A stretch of DNA of 18,645 nt from Sanchytrium tribonematis (GCA_018985235.1 JADGIG010000109.1:1-18645); one strand, 5' to 3'; positions 6,903 to 14,924 are shown, counted from the stretch's first letter. The notes: generated from the letters alone by a model not told the origin. A program made the numbers and translations.

Positions 6903-8288
6903 ATGTTTGACATTATTTTCGATTTTCTTGCTGCAAAAACTGGTTTAGCCACCTCTGCCTTGAGATTGCTAGTAGGAATGTTACTAGGCTATCCTGCAGC
7001 ATACTTCTATACAAAAATAATTGATTCGGCTAAAACATTAAGATTGTCGTATTTGCTGACAACGGGATTAGGAGTAGCTTATATATTTTGTCAAGAGGAT
7101 ATTGTATATTCCTTGGCAGCTATATTTTTTACGTGGTCCACTTGCTTTGTATTCCAAAAGCTTAGAAGTTTAGCATTGCTGACAAGTTTTGTTGGAAATG
7201 TCGGGTCGCTTTTGTATATCTACTATTTGCACTCTACTGATGACTACGACTTAAATTGGACAACCTGCCAGTCAGTTTTATGTTTGAGGCTAATTGGATT
7301 CACGTACGATTTTTATGATGGGACTGATAAAAATTACAAGGGATCCGCAAATGGCTCACTTCCGTGGGTTGGAGATCTTTCACTGAAAGAACTGCCAAAT
7401 ATACTTGAAGTCTTTGGGTATTGCTACTTTTTTTCTGGATTCCTTGTTGGGCCCCAATTCTCATTTAAACATTACTCTTTATTCCTTGAAAACAAATTTT
7501 ACGAAGAAACCAAATCAAAGAACTTGAAGCAGCAATACATCGCGAATGCATATAAATATGCATGGAAATCACTTGCAATTGGTGTGTTGTATCTAGGTTG
7601 GTCTCAAGTACTTAATATTATTGCTCCTGCCGCAACAGTTCTAGACCATGCTTATTTGAAAGCTCCAATTTGGAAGAAGTTATTGTTGATTTTTGTGTGC
7701 GGAAAAAGAGCTTTTACAAAATACTATGGAGTATGGAAACTTAATGAGGGTCCTTGCGCACTCAGTGGATTATCTTATAACGGGATCGAAAAAGAAAATG
7801 TCAAAATGGATGGCCTTTGTAATATAAATCCATTTAAGTTGGAACTGGGTACCAGTTTAGGTTTTCAAATTGAGAATTTCAATATAAATACCAATCAGTG
7901 GTTAAAATTATATGTTTTTAAGCGACTGCGTTTCTTAAATAACAAGAACTTGAGTTCCGTCGGAGCATTGTTTTTTCTAGCAGTTTGGCACGGATTCCAT
8001 GTTGGTTACTATCTTACTTTTCTATATGAATTTCTTATTGTGGGACTTGAAGCGCAATTTTTAAGAATCACTGCAGGCTCAAGTTCAAATATTTTAACGT
8101 CATTAATTGGCTGGATCCATACAAACTTCAATTTATTTTTCCCTGTCATTGCTTTTGATGTTTTGAGCATTGATAAAATTAGAACAGCATATGACCCACT
8201 TTATTGGATTCCATTTATATATGCGGCTCTTGGATTCGTTTTATTACCAATGGTTCCACCTCTATATAAAAGCGACAAATTGAAATAA
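6903..8288 (+). CDS. MBOAT lysophospholipid acyltransferase (LPCAT3/MBOAT5-like)
   Basis: 461 aa polytopic ER protein. It would transfer an acyl group from acyl-CoA to lysophosphatidylcholine or a related lysophospholipid (Lands cycle remodelling). N-terminal ALRLLVGMLLGYP is typical for this group and supports the first ATG. The block FNINTNQWLKLYVFKRLRFL at about 326-345 contains the conserved asparagine. LAVWHGFHVGYY at 359-370 has the catalytic histidine, His363. FGYCYFFSGFLVGPQFSF at 171-188 is another family block. The match is closer to LPCAT3/MBOAT5 than to sterol or DGAT1 acyltransferases; yeast Ale1 is the functional counterpart. No C-terminal KKxx signal is obvious, although the end is lysine-rich. 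The TAA stop lies in AATAAA, 15 bases before the next gene. Confidence 0.9.
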   Translation: MFDIIFDFLAAKTGLATSALRLLVGMLLGYPAAYFYTKIIDSAKTLRLSYLLTTGLGVAYIFCQEDIVYSLAAIFFTWSTCFVFQKLRSLALLTSFVGNVGSLLYIYYLHSTDDYDLNWTTCQSVLCLRLIGFTYDFYDGTDKNYKGSANGSLPWVGDLSLKELPNILEVFGYCYFFSGFLVGPQFSFKHYSLFLENKFYEETKSKNLKQQYIANAYKYAWKSLAIGVLYLGWSQVLNIIAPAATVLDHAYLKAPIWKKLLLIFVCGKRAFTKYYGVWKLNEGPCALSGLSYNGIEKENVKMDGLCNINPFKLELGTSLGFQIENFNINTNQWLKLYVFKRLRFLNNKNLSSVGALFFLAVWHGFHVGYYLTFLYEFLIVGLEAQFLRITAGSSSNILTSLIGWIHTNFNLFFPVIAFDVLSIDKIRTAYDPLYWIPFIYAALGFVLLPMVPPLYKSDKLK

Positions 8289-8289
8289 A
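8284..8289 (+). terminator. AATAAA containing the MBOAT stop
   Basis: The TAA stop is at 8286-8288; the next start codon follows 15 bases after it. Confidence 0.6.
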
Positions 8290-8303
8290 ACCAATTGTTT
8301 TCA

Positions 8304-8711
8304 ATGTTTAAACAACAAATTTTAGAGGCTTTTCAATTATTTGACACAGACAAATCAAACTCTATTGATTCTGATGAACTAAGGGTAGTTTTGACAGCTA
8401 TTGGAATGGAGCCGACTAAAAAAGAATTAATTGAAATTACAAGAAATTTAGCCAAGAATGGTGAAATTAGCTTTGATGACTTTTATGTGTTTATGTCTAA
8501 ACAGCTTAAGTCTCAGCCCCCAGAATTTAATTATTTAAATTCCGGGAATCCCTTAAATTTGGAAGACTTAATAAAATTGAGCTTGGAAGTGGGAGAAGCT
8601 TTATCGAAAGAGGAGGCTGAAGAACTAATGCAGTATTGCGATTTGGATGGTGATGGCTTTATCGGGTTACAAGATTACGAAAACATTAAGTCTGCATGTG
8701 CTAATTATTAA
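8304..8711 (+). CDS. Four-EF-hand protein, centrin/calmodulin-like and degenerate
   Basis: 135 aa. The layout is calmodulin/centrin-like. EF-1 has an intact calcium loop ([12 protein letters not shown], Asn in place of the usual Gly) and EF-4 an intact one ([12 protein letters not shown]). EF-2 keeps the tail NGEISFDDF but lacks the first acidic residues. EF-3 is reduced to [11 protein letters not shown] and should not bind calcium. GMEPTKKEL after EF-1 resembles centrin's GFEPKKEE more than calmodulin, and the very short N-terminus also differs from standard centrin. A basal-body or contractile-fibre role is possible but unproven. The start is the ATG 15 bases after the MBOAT stop. The stop forms part of ATTAAA, and the next gene begins 19 bases later. 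Confidence 0.78.
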   Translation: MFKQQILEAFQLFDTDKSNSIDSDELRVVLTAIGMEPTKKELIEITRNLAKNGEISFDDFYVFMSKQLKSQPPEFNYLNSGNPLNLEDLIKLSLEVGEALSKEEAEELMQYCDLDGDGFIGLQDYENIKSACANY

Positions 8712-8712
8712 A
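8707..8712 (+). terminator. ATTAAA containing the EF-hand gene stop
   Basis: A variant poly(A) hexamer with the TAA stop at 8709-8711. Confidence 0.4.
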
Positions 8713-8730
8713 AGTAAATTTTTCTTACAA

Positions 8731-10440
8731 ATGGAACAATTTTTAAAATTTTATCCTCATCAAACTAAAGAATTTCTGCAATCCATTGAAGAGTCCAAAA
8801 TTCAAGAATATTTTGAACCAAGAATACAGTTTGGGACGGCTGGCCTTCGTGAAATTTGTCAAATCGGAACGCGTTATATGAATGGAATTACTGTTGTTCA
8901 AATGGCCCAAGGACTTTTTAAATGGCACTTATCACAGAAAGGAAAAAAGCAAATTGTTGTTGGTCATGATCACAGGCATCATTCTTTGGAATTCGCCACA
9001 CTTATCGCAAATGTATTTCATCATAATGGCTACAAAATACATTGGCTTGGTCAATGTGCGACTCCACTAGCTTCGTTTGCATCTTCGCATTTCGGATCAT
9101 TAGCTGCAATGGTGACTGCAAGTCACAACCCTAAAATATATAATGGCGTGAAAATATATCTAGAGAATGGCTGCCAGTTAGTAAGCCCTTACGATAAAGC
9201 TATTTCAAAGGAGATTGACAATAATTTAGACATTGAGTATTTTGACTCATCCCCGAAGGCCTATTCACACATACACGACGAAATGCTTCAATTGTATTTT
9301 GAAAGTTGCAAAAATACCGCAAGAGCCTTACCAGAAAAGGATTGTTTAAAGGCTGTTTATACCCCTATACATGGAGTGGGATATGAGATGGTTGATAAAG
9401 TGGTCAAGAGATGTTTTAACAATGTTGAGTTGTTAGTTGTGCCAACTCAAGAAAACCCGGACCCTGATTTCCCCACAGTCTCATTTCCAAATCCTGAAGA
9501 ACAAGGCGCTTTAGATTTGGCTATGGAATACGCAGAGTCTCAAAATGTGGACATCATTATAGCAAACGATCCTGACGCCGATAGACTTGCCCTTGGTCAG
9601 AAAAAAGATGGAAAATGGAATTTATTTAGTGGAGATCAGTTGGGAATTATTCTGGGATATTGGCTGCTAAAAAATTCCAGTGGGAACAGAGCTGTAGTGT
9701 CTACAGTCGTTAGCTCGCACTTATTCTCTCACATGGCTGAGTGTCTAAGAGTGAAAGCGGTTCAGTGCCTCACCGGGTTCAAGTGGATTGCTGCGGCTTC
9801 TTTAGAATTAAAGGACCAAGGGTATAAGGTAATACTTGCCTACGAAGAAGCTTTGGGATATATGGTAGGCGACTTTCCTATTTGGGATGTTAAAGACAAG
9901 GATGGTGTCCGAGCAATGATAGTTTTGATAAATTTACTCTCTCACCTTGAGACTCAAAAGAAATCCGTTTCATCTCTTTTGGATGATATTTATCTTGAAT
10001 TTGGATATTTCGGCAATTCAAATGGCTATATAATTTCAAATGACAAACAAAAAATGGAAGACTGCATCCAAAAACTTAGAACTTCTGAAAGCGGCCTGTC
10101 TTATCAGGGATGGAAATATCCCGAAAAGTTGGGAGATTTTGTCGTTACCAGAGTGGTTGATTTGAATGTTGAATTTGATTCATCAAAACCTGACTTCAAG
10201 CCAATTTTGACCCGGCAATCCTCTCCCATGATACAATTTGAATTCAAATGTGAATCGAGCAGTCAAGAATACAAAGCATGGCTTACTATTCGTGCTAGTG
10301 GCACAGAACCCAAATTGAAATATTACATTGAAGTTTCATCCAACACTGATACTCTAAGTAGCACTATCGAGCGTGTTGATGCAATGGCCTGTCACTTGGA
10401 AGATTTAGTTACCAGTGAATGGTTGGCCGCCCTAAAATAA
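8731..10440 (+). CDS. PGM2-family phosphoglucomutase/phosphopentomutase
   Basis: 569 aa alpha-D-phosphohexomutase. It would interconvert the 1- and 5- or 6-phosphates of ribose, deoxyribose or glucose in the cytosol; yeast Pgm3/Prm15 and human PGM2 are the reference members. The phosphoserine loop TASHNP is at 129-134 with Ser131. The metal loop DPDADR is at 280-285, the sugar-binding loop EEALGY at 372-377 and the phosphate-binding loop RASGTEP at about 521-527. FGTAGLR at 34-40 is present but followed by EICQ instead of the usual GR-MG, a change near the active site. The protein is about 40 residues shorter than relatives. The start is the ATG at 8731, because upstream in-frame codons lie inside the EF-hand gene. 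The stop is in AATAAA. Confidence 0.93.
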   Translation: MEQFLKFYPHQTKEFLQSIEESKIQEYFEPRIQFGTAGLREICQIGTRYMNGITVVQMAQGLFKWHLSQKGKKQIVVGHDHRHHSLEFATLIANVFHHNGYKIHWLGQCATPLASFASSHFGSLAAMVTASHNPKIYNGVKIYLENGCQLVSPYDKAISKEIDNNLDIEYFDSSPKAYSHIHDEMLQLYFESCKNTARALPEKDCLKAVYTPIHGVGYEMVDKVVKRCFNNVELLVVPTQENPDPDFPTVSFPNPEEQGALDLAMEYAESQNVDIIIANDPDADRLALGQKKDGKWNLFSGDQLGIILGYWLLKNSSGNRAVVSTVVSSHLFSHMAECLRVKAVQCLTGFKWIAAASLELKDQGYKVILAYEEALGYMVGDFPIWDVKDKDGVRAMIVLINLLSHLETQKKSVSSLLDDIYLEFGYFGNSNGYIISNDKQKMEDCIQKLRTSESGLSYQGWKYPEKLGDFVVTRVVDLNVEFDSSKPDFKPILTRQSSPMIQFEFKCESSSQEYKAWLTIRASGTEPKLKYYIEVSSNTDTLSSTIERVDAMACHLEDLVTSEWLAALK

Positions 10441-10441
10441 A
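10436..10441 (+). terminator. AATAAA containing the PGM2-family gene stop
   Basis: The TAA stop is at 10438-10440. Confidence 0.65.
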
Positions 10442-10471
10442 TAGCGTATTGTATTACAATACTTGAAACAA

Positions 10472-12262
10472 ATGAGCACGCATGAAGTTCAATTTTTGAA
10501 AGAACATATTGTTAGACTTCAAGTTGAATTATCCAAAAATCTTAATATTGAATTGCTTCCGAACAAAGAATATTTACATGACAAAAAATTGCTAGACCCC
10601 TTGTTAGCCTTGTATGACCACAGACTGAAAGAACAAGAAGTCATTATTAAAAAGTACGAGACAGAGGCGAAGGATATAAAAAAGGAATTGAAGGAACTAC
10701 TTTATGAAAGGAATAAGTCCGCTAATGACATTGACCAGTTACAGATAATGAATATGGAGAGGCAGCTAGTTTTTCTCGAAAACGAAAATATGGAGCTTTC
10801 TCAGCATTTGAGTCAAGCTGAATCTACACTAGAGGCTGCTGCTCAAAAATTAGAAGTGTATGAATACGGATTAAATGAGATTACTACCAAATACAAAAAT
10901 TGTGTGGAAGATTTCAGAAAATTTGCTGAAAACAACAAACAAAATGCAAAAATTATGGAACAAAAATGGAGTACAATTGTAAAGGAAAAAGACGATAAGA
11001 TAAACCAATTACAAAAGCTTGTTGTGAAAACAGAATTAATAATTAGTTCAACAAAATCCAGTATTTCTGTCATTACCAAGAAAAATGTAGAGTCTGATGA
11101 TAAGGCAAGAAATTTATCACAAAAATTAAAAGTTGCCGAGGAAGAAAAACACAATTTGATTAAATTGAGGGAGCAATCGAATGAAGAATTGCTTCTTTGT
11201 CAAAATGAGGTCAAGAATTTGAAGGGTTCAATTTTAGAGATTCAGCATTCCGAAAAAGAAAAATGCGCATTACTTAGAAAAGAATTTGATCAACATATTT
11301 TGAAATACGATTTTGCTTTCAAGGAAACACAATTGAAACTGACTCAACTTTTAAAGCAAAAAGAGCAAGAATTACAAGAGAGCAGCCATAATGTTAAAGA
11401 ATTGTGCTCTAAAAATCGTCAACTACATGTATCGTTGGAAAATTACATGAAGGAACCAACTGTTGTAGAAAATTACGATCTTGTGATTCACAACCTTAGT
11501 CAAAAATTGAGAGAAGCTGAACTCAAATGCTCAAGATTATCAGAGGATTATCAGGATCTGAAGGAAAAGTTCCAAGATATGGAAGAAAAATTCATGACTG
11601 GCAAAAAACAGTATGTTGAGCGCATAACTCAGATTGAAGGCCATCTTCTTTCTAGTAATCTGGAAAAAGATAGAAAATCAGAGATTATTAAAAATTTAAA
11701 TGACGATTATGACAAAATCAAACTTAAATTTTCCAAATTATCTCAAGAGTTTGATGTTCATACTATAGAGAAAGAACAGATAATCAGTCAACTTTCAAGA
11801 AAGCTGCAAACTCAAGAAGCAGATTTGAAAACAAGGATTAATGATCTTTCACTTGAAAAGGAAGCTCTCTCCGAAAAGTGTCAAGAATTTGATTCTAATA
11901 CAAGAAAACAAAGGAATATTTACTGCGCAAAATTTAAAGATTCTAACACAAGATACGAATTGGTAATAGCTAAATTAAAAGGAGCCCTCAAGGTGATTTC
12001 AAATAAGCTCGACATTTCTAATCGGCGCATAGAAGATCTTGTTGCTCAAAAAGACAACTTTTTAGTAGAACTTAGTTCAATTCAAAAGTCATACCGGAAG
12101 TCGCAAGAGATAAACATAGAACTTCGCACGCAAACGAGAAAACAGAATGAAATTCAAAAAGAAAATCTGAAAAAAATGAATTTTATAATGGAAGAAAGGC
12201 GCCAAGCCTTGAGCAAATGCGACCAATTGACGCTGAAGTTATCCCAGTATGAAGAAAAATAA
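10472..12262 (+). CDS. Long coiled-coil protein, possibly centrosomal/basal-body
   Basis: 596 aa. Almost the whole protein is heptad-patterned and rich in Lys, Glu, Gln and Leu, predicting coiled coil from about residue 45 to the end, with few breaks. The only non-coiled conserved-looking part is near the N-terminus (residues 25-60), where LLDPLLALYDHRLKEQE resembles, from memory, a block in CEP89/CCDC123-type distal-appendage proteins. I cannot confirm that. No membrane segment, motor or enzymatic domain is visible. Coiled-coil proteins match many families by composition alone, so function is left open. A basal-body role would fit an organism with IFT52. The start is the ATG 31 bases after the previous stop. 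The stop lies in AATAAA and is 13 bases from the convergent SWIB gene. Confidence 0.8.
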   Translation: MSTHEVQFLKEHIVRLQVELSKNLNIELLPNKEYLHDKKLLDPLLALYDHRLKEQEVIIKKYETEAKDIKKELKELLYERNKSANDIDQLQIMNMERQLVFLENENMELSQHLSQAESTLEAAAQKLEVYEYGLNEITTKYKNCVEDFRKFAENNKQNAKIMEQKWSTIVKEKDDKINQLQKLVVKTELIISSTKSSISVITKKNVESDDKARNLSQKLKVAEEEKHNLIKLREQSNEELLLCQNEVKNLKGSILEIQHSEKEKCALLRKEFDQHILKYDFAFKETQLKLTQLLKQKEQELQESSHNVKELCSKNRQLHVSLENYMKEPTVVENYDLVIHNLSQKLREAELKCSRLSEDYQDLKEKFQDMEEKFMTGKKQYVERITQIEGHLLSSNLEKDRKSEIIKNLNDDYDKIKLKFSKLSQEFDVHTIEKEQIISQLSRKLQTQEADLKTRINDLSLEKEALSEKCQEFDSNTRKQRNIYCAKFKDSNTRYELVIAKLKGALKVISNKLDISNRRIEDLVAQKDNFLVELSSIQKSYRKSQEINIELRTQTRKQNEIQKENLKKMNFIMEERRQALSKCDQLTLKLSQYEEK

Positions 12263-12263
12263 A
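12258..12263 (+). terminator. AATAAA containing the coiled-coil gene stop
   Basis: The TAA stop is at 12260-12262. Confidence 0.65.
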
Positions 12264-12274
12264 TACAGACTTGA

Positions 12275-12280
12275 TTTATT
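12275..12280 (-). terminator. AATAAA containing the SWIB gene stop
   Basis: The TAA stop is at 12276-12278. It faces the coiled-coil gene's hexamer across 11 bases. Confidence 0.65.
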
Positions 12281-12869
12281 TAGAGGCTTTTTTAGCAGCT
12301 TTAGCAGCTGCTTTGTCGGCTTTAGCAGCGTCTTGTTCTTCTGCTTCTTTGTCAAGAGCTGTCAAGACCTTCATCGATTTTTCTAGCTCAGCCTTTGGAA
12401 TCTCACTTGGGTCCACATTTTCTAAATGGTGAGACAATCCTCCATTGATATCACCAAATCCAAGATTGGATTGACCGTACACTTTTTCCAATAATTCATC
12501 AGCCAGATAATTTTTAGAGTTATCAGGATCTTTAAGGTTATTAGTCGTGATGTACTTCCAGACCAATTTTAAGGCTGCCTTTCTTGGTGCATACTTTAAT
12601 TTAATCACTTCATACATTTCATCACTGACTTTAGAAAATTTTTGGTCAGCTAGCTTTGCCTTCTTTCTCTCTTTCTTATCATCACCATCTGTCTTTCTTT
12701 TTTTAGACTTTGAGCCTTTTGTTGCACTCTCGATTATTTCTAATTGTTCATCGTCAAAGTCAGAGTAATCAAATTCTGCTTTCAAATACTTTTTGATTGC
12801 AGCTGCAGTTTTCTTTCCTTCAGCTTGAGCAGTTGCCAAATGATCTTCAAATTGCAAGGCTTCTGGCAT
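12276..12869 (-). CDS. SWIB/MDM2-domain nuclear protein (Uaf30/Tri1-like)
   Basis: 197 aa, highly charged. A helical N-terminal domain (about 5-52) could be a DEK-C-like fold. A basic nuclear-localisation-type stretch (SKSKKRK, then KKERKKAK) lies at 54-72. A SWIB-like domain lies at about 83-150: APRKAALKLVWKYITTNNLKDP, with NYLADELLEKVYG, follows the SWIB pattern of a helix with LW-YI, N-L-DP and a final helix. The tail (about 178-197) is Ala/Lys-rich low complexity. SWIB proteins act in chromatin remodelling or, as yeast Uaf30, in RNA polymerase I upstream activation. Which role applies is unclear, and the domain is divergent. The start is the first ATG, five bases after a TTTCAGAAA-type motif. 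The stop lies in AATAAA. Confidence 0.7.
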   Translation of the reverse strand: MPEALQFEDHLATAQAEGKKTAAAIKKYLKAEFDYSDFDDEQLEIIESATKGSKSKKRKTDGDDKKERKKAKLADQKFSKVSDEMYEVIKLKYAPRKAALKLVWKYITTNNLKDPDNSKNYLADELLEKVYGQSNLGFGDINGGLSHHLENVDPSEIPKAELEKSMKVLTALDKEAEEQDAAKADKAAAKAAKKASK

Positions 12870-12952
12870 TTCGTTTCAGAAAGTTCCTCAAATTTCGCAA
12901 AAATTTATTTTTTTGGAACCAATTAGCAAGTGTAAAAATATTTCGAATCAAA

Positions 12953-12958
12953 TTTATT
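12953..12958 (-). terminator. AATAAA downstream of NAA20
   Basis: 29 bases past the TGA stop. A TAA inside it (12954-12956) is in frame with NAA20. Confidence 0.5.
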
Positions 12959-12986
12959 TGCTTAGTGAGTAACAATAAAGAATCTT

Positions 12987-13505
12987 TCACCAAGTTTCTA
13001 GCTCCCATGTATGAATTGGCTTTTTCAACGGAATCATAAGTTTTTTCATTGCATCTCTTTTTAAGGATTTCCTCATGTCAAAAGCATTTTCATCGTCATA
13101 ATAATCTATAACCTCTCTGTAAACCTCGTATCCTAGTTTCCGGTACATTGATATAGCCAAAGAATTACTGGCACGCACAAAGAGATCAATAAAATAACAT
13201 TTTCGAACATCCCCAATACGTTCTAGTTCTTTCATAAGCATTTTGGCCAAACCCTGCCTACGATACACAGAAGCAGTAGTGATGGCTGTAACATGCCCAT
13301 GCCACCATTCGCCTTCACCTTCTTCTTTCGCTAATAGATAAGACATGGGTGTTCCAGAATTTGACAATAAAATCTTGTTGTAGTTTGGCCACCAGCTTAA
13401 ATACTGCAAATAAAATGATATGTTATAGTTTTCGGTTAGTGGGTCTAAATTAACAATCGATAAATCAAAAATATCTGTTGCCTTGAATCTTCTCAAAGTT
13501 GCCAT
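12987..13505 (-). CDS. NAA20: N-alpha-acetyltransferase 20, NatB catalytic subunit
   Basis: 172 aa GNAT enzyme. As NatB with Naa25 on the ribosome, it acetylates nascent N-termini starting Met-Asp, Met-Glu, Met-Asn or Met-Gln. Family-specific blocks are nearly intact: NLDPLTENY at 19-27, FYLQYLSWWP at 31-40 and WHGHVTAI at 68-75. The acetyl-CoA loop RRQGLA is at 82-87, followed by FIDLFVRASN at 105-114, YRKLGYEVYREVIDYY at 121-136 and DMRKSL. The length is that of Naa20/Nat3. The stop is TGA, without an overlapping poly(A) hexamer; the first AATAAA begins 29 bases later and happens to contain an in-frame TAA. Its start is 18 bases from the divergent PTPA start. Confidence 0.94.
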   Translation of the reverse strand: MATLRRFKATDIFDLSIVNLDPLTENYNISFYLQYLSWWPNYNKILLSNSGTPMSYLLAKEEGEGEWWHGHVTAITTASVYRRQGLAKMLMKELERIGDVRKCYFIDLFVRASNSLAISMYRKLGYEVYREVIDYYDDENAFDMRKSLKRDAMKKLMIPLKKPIHTWELETW

Positions 13506-13523
13506 CCAAACACGGGACTGAAA
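13506..13523. promoter_or_regulatory. 18-base gap between divergent NAA20 and PTPA starts
   Basis: Both proteins begin with conserved or plausible N-termini at these ATGs, leaving 18 bases with no recognisable element for two promoters and two 5' leaders. Confidence 0.5.
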
Positions 13524-14555
13524 ATGACCGACGCTAAACGAAAAATTTTAACTCTCTCTGATTTAGAAAGATTCAAGGCTTCAAAAGATTACGAAGAATA
13601 TGTCTCTTTCGTAGAGTTGGCGTCATCTGCAATTATTGGCAAAAAATTGACTGATCAATTTAAACTGTCACAATTTTTGCAGGAAATTGTTACTTTATTG
13701 GACAATATCGAAAATCTGATTAAACAAGCACCGCCCATAGAACATGATTCAAGATTCGGAAATCCTCAATTTCGATTTTTTTATGACCTACTAGGACAAA
13801 ATTTAGTGGAATGGCTCCACTTTATACCCAAAGAACACAGGATAGAATTGTCTACCTATTTATCTCAATCTTTTGGTCATCGCCAAAGGATTGATTATGG
13901 AACTGGTCACGAAACTAATTTTTTTGTATTTTTATACTGTTGCTATAAATTGGAATTAATTTTGCCTGAGGATCTGGATGCCATGATTCTTGTTGTATTT
14001 CAAAAATATCTCATGCTCATGAGAAATTTGCAAATTTCTTATTTGTTGGAACCAGCCGGTTCACATGGTTTGTGGGGTTTGGATGATTATTCGATGTTGC
14101 CATTTTTGTTTGGAGCTGCTCAATTACGCACCCATAAACATATCAAACCCAAGTCTATCCACAATCCTGAAACTGTGAATCATTTTTTTAAAGACTATAT
14201 GTATTTAGGATGTATCAAATTTATCAACGAAATCAAGACCGTTTCTCTCAAGTGGCATTCTCCAATGCTGAATGATATATCAGGAGTAAAACAATGGTCA
14301 AAAGTGCACGAGGGTATGATTAAAATGTACAAAGGAGAAGTATTAGGAAAACTTCCTGTGATGCAGCATTTTTTGTTTGGATCCTTCATAACTTTCGACG
14401 GCGCAATTATCGAGGATGACAAAGCATTCGACGGACATCAGCATGTATATGCCATGGGTCAGATGTTCCCGGATTGCTGCGGAATGCGCATCCCAAGCTC
14501 TATTGCTGCATCAGGTTTGGCGTACAAAGACAAAAAGGACCTTCCGTTTGATTAA
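13524..14555 (+). CDS. PP2A phosphatase activator PTPA (Rrd1/Rrd2), prolyl isomerase family
   Basis: 343 aa. PTPA activates the catalytic subunit of PP2A-type phosphatases by conformational (peptidyl-prolyl isomerase) action with ATP. Diagnostic blocks are FGNPQFRFFYDLL near residue 78, LSQSFGHRQRIDYGTGHE near 113 to 130, and EPAGSHGLWGLDDYSMLPF near 178. QLRTHKHIKPKSI follows, then KGEVLGKLPVMQHFLFGSF near 270 to 290. Family length is 320-390 aa. The gene could be either paralogue type (Rrd1 or Rrd2), so no symbol is given. The first ATG lies 18 bases from NAA20. The stop lies in AATAAA, six bases from the convergent VMA7 stop. Confidence 0.94.
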   Translation: MTDAKRKILTLSDLERFKASKDYEEYVSFVELASSAIIGKKLTDQFKLSQFLQEIVTLLDNIENLIKQAPPIEHDSRFGNPQFRFFYDLLGQNLVEWLHFIPKEHRIELSTYLSQSFGHRQRIDYGTGHETNFFVFLYCCYKLELILPEDLDAMILVVFQKYLMLMRNLQISYLLEPAGSHGLWGLDDYSMLPFLFGAAQLRTHKHIKPKSIHNPETVNHFFKDYMYLGCIKFINEIKTVSLKWHSPMLNDISGVKQWSKVHEGMIKMYKGEVLGKLPVMQHFLFGSFITFDGAIIEDDKAFDGHQHVYAMGQMFPDCCGMRIPSSIAASGLAYKDKKDLPFD

Positions 14556-14559
14556 TAAA
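14554..14559 (+). terminator. AATAAA overlapping the PTPA stop
   Basis: It begins on the second base of the TAA stop at 14553-14555, one base from VMA7's hexamer on the other strand. Confidence 0.65.
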
Positions 14560-14560
14560 G

Positions 14561-14566
14561 TTTATT
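14561..14566 (-). terminator. AATAAA containing the VMA7 stop
   Basis: The TAA stop is at 14562-14564. Confidence 0.65.
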
Positions 14567-14924
14567 CATTACCAAACAAAGCGTTAACTCTTTTCAAAAC
14601 TGAGTCCTTTGAAGGATCGTAAGGGTGATCTTTACTTGGCATCTCTAAGACGGAAGGGTAAGCTTGATGATAGTCATCTAATAAGTGCCTGATTTTGTTT
14701 GCAATGTGTTGGTTGATCAACAGAATCGCTATGTCCTTTCTGGTTGTATATTCTGCGAATGCCTGCTCGATTTGAGATTGAGTCGTCTTATTATCAACAG
14801 TCAAGAAATTTGATCTTTGTTTACTGTCAACGTGACCTACTCCGGCTAGAAGCAAACCTGTTATGGTATCTTCATCTCCAATTACAGATATGATAGTTCG
14901 TTGAGAGGCACCAGTTTTGTCCAT
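14562..14924 (-). CDS. VMA7: V-type H+-ATPase subunit F
   Basis: 120 aa. This V1 stalk subunit couples ATP hydrolysis to rotation in the proton pump that acidifies vacuoles. [20 protein letters not shown] near the N-terminus, the [11 protein letters not shown] block, and a C-terminal [19 protein letters not shown] are very close to yeast Vma7 (118 aa) and animal ATP6V1F. The start is the ATG at 14924, giving the family length. The stop lies in AATAAA, and the convergent PTPA stop is six bases away. The gene diverges over 53 bases from a small unrecognised gene. Confidence 0.96.
   Translation of the reverse strand: MDKTGASQRTIISVIGDEDTITGLLLAGVGHVDSKQRSNFLTVDNKTTQSQIEQAFAEYTTRKDIAILLINQHIANKIRHLLDDYHQAYPSVLEMPSKDHPYDPSKDSVLKRVNALFGNE

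Noticed and set aside
6889-6903. Non-ATG start upstream of HEI10
   Set aside because: A TTG there would overlap the MBOAT start; the ATG at 6888 matches the short N-terminus of the family.
8647-8730. Earlier in-frame ATG for the PGM2-like gene
   Set aside because: It lies inside the EF-hand coding sequence and adds 28 residues unrelated to the family; the ATG at 8731 fits.
8289-8730. Spliced-leader trans-splicing of the packed plus-strand genes
   Set aside because: The gaps before the EF-hand and PGM2-like genes have no pyrimidine tract ending in AG directly before the ATG.
10843-11154. Antisense 103-aa frame within the coiled-coil gene
   Set aside because: It is the mirror of Lys/Glu-rich coding sequence, giving Phe/Ser/Leu-rich text with no family resemblance.
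12276-12869. Calling the SWIB gene definitively UAF30 or a BAF60 subunit
   Set aside because: The domain is divergent and the flanking regions do not decide between polymerase I activation and chromatin remodelling.
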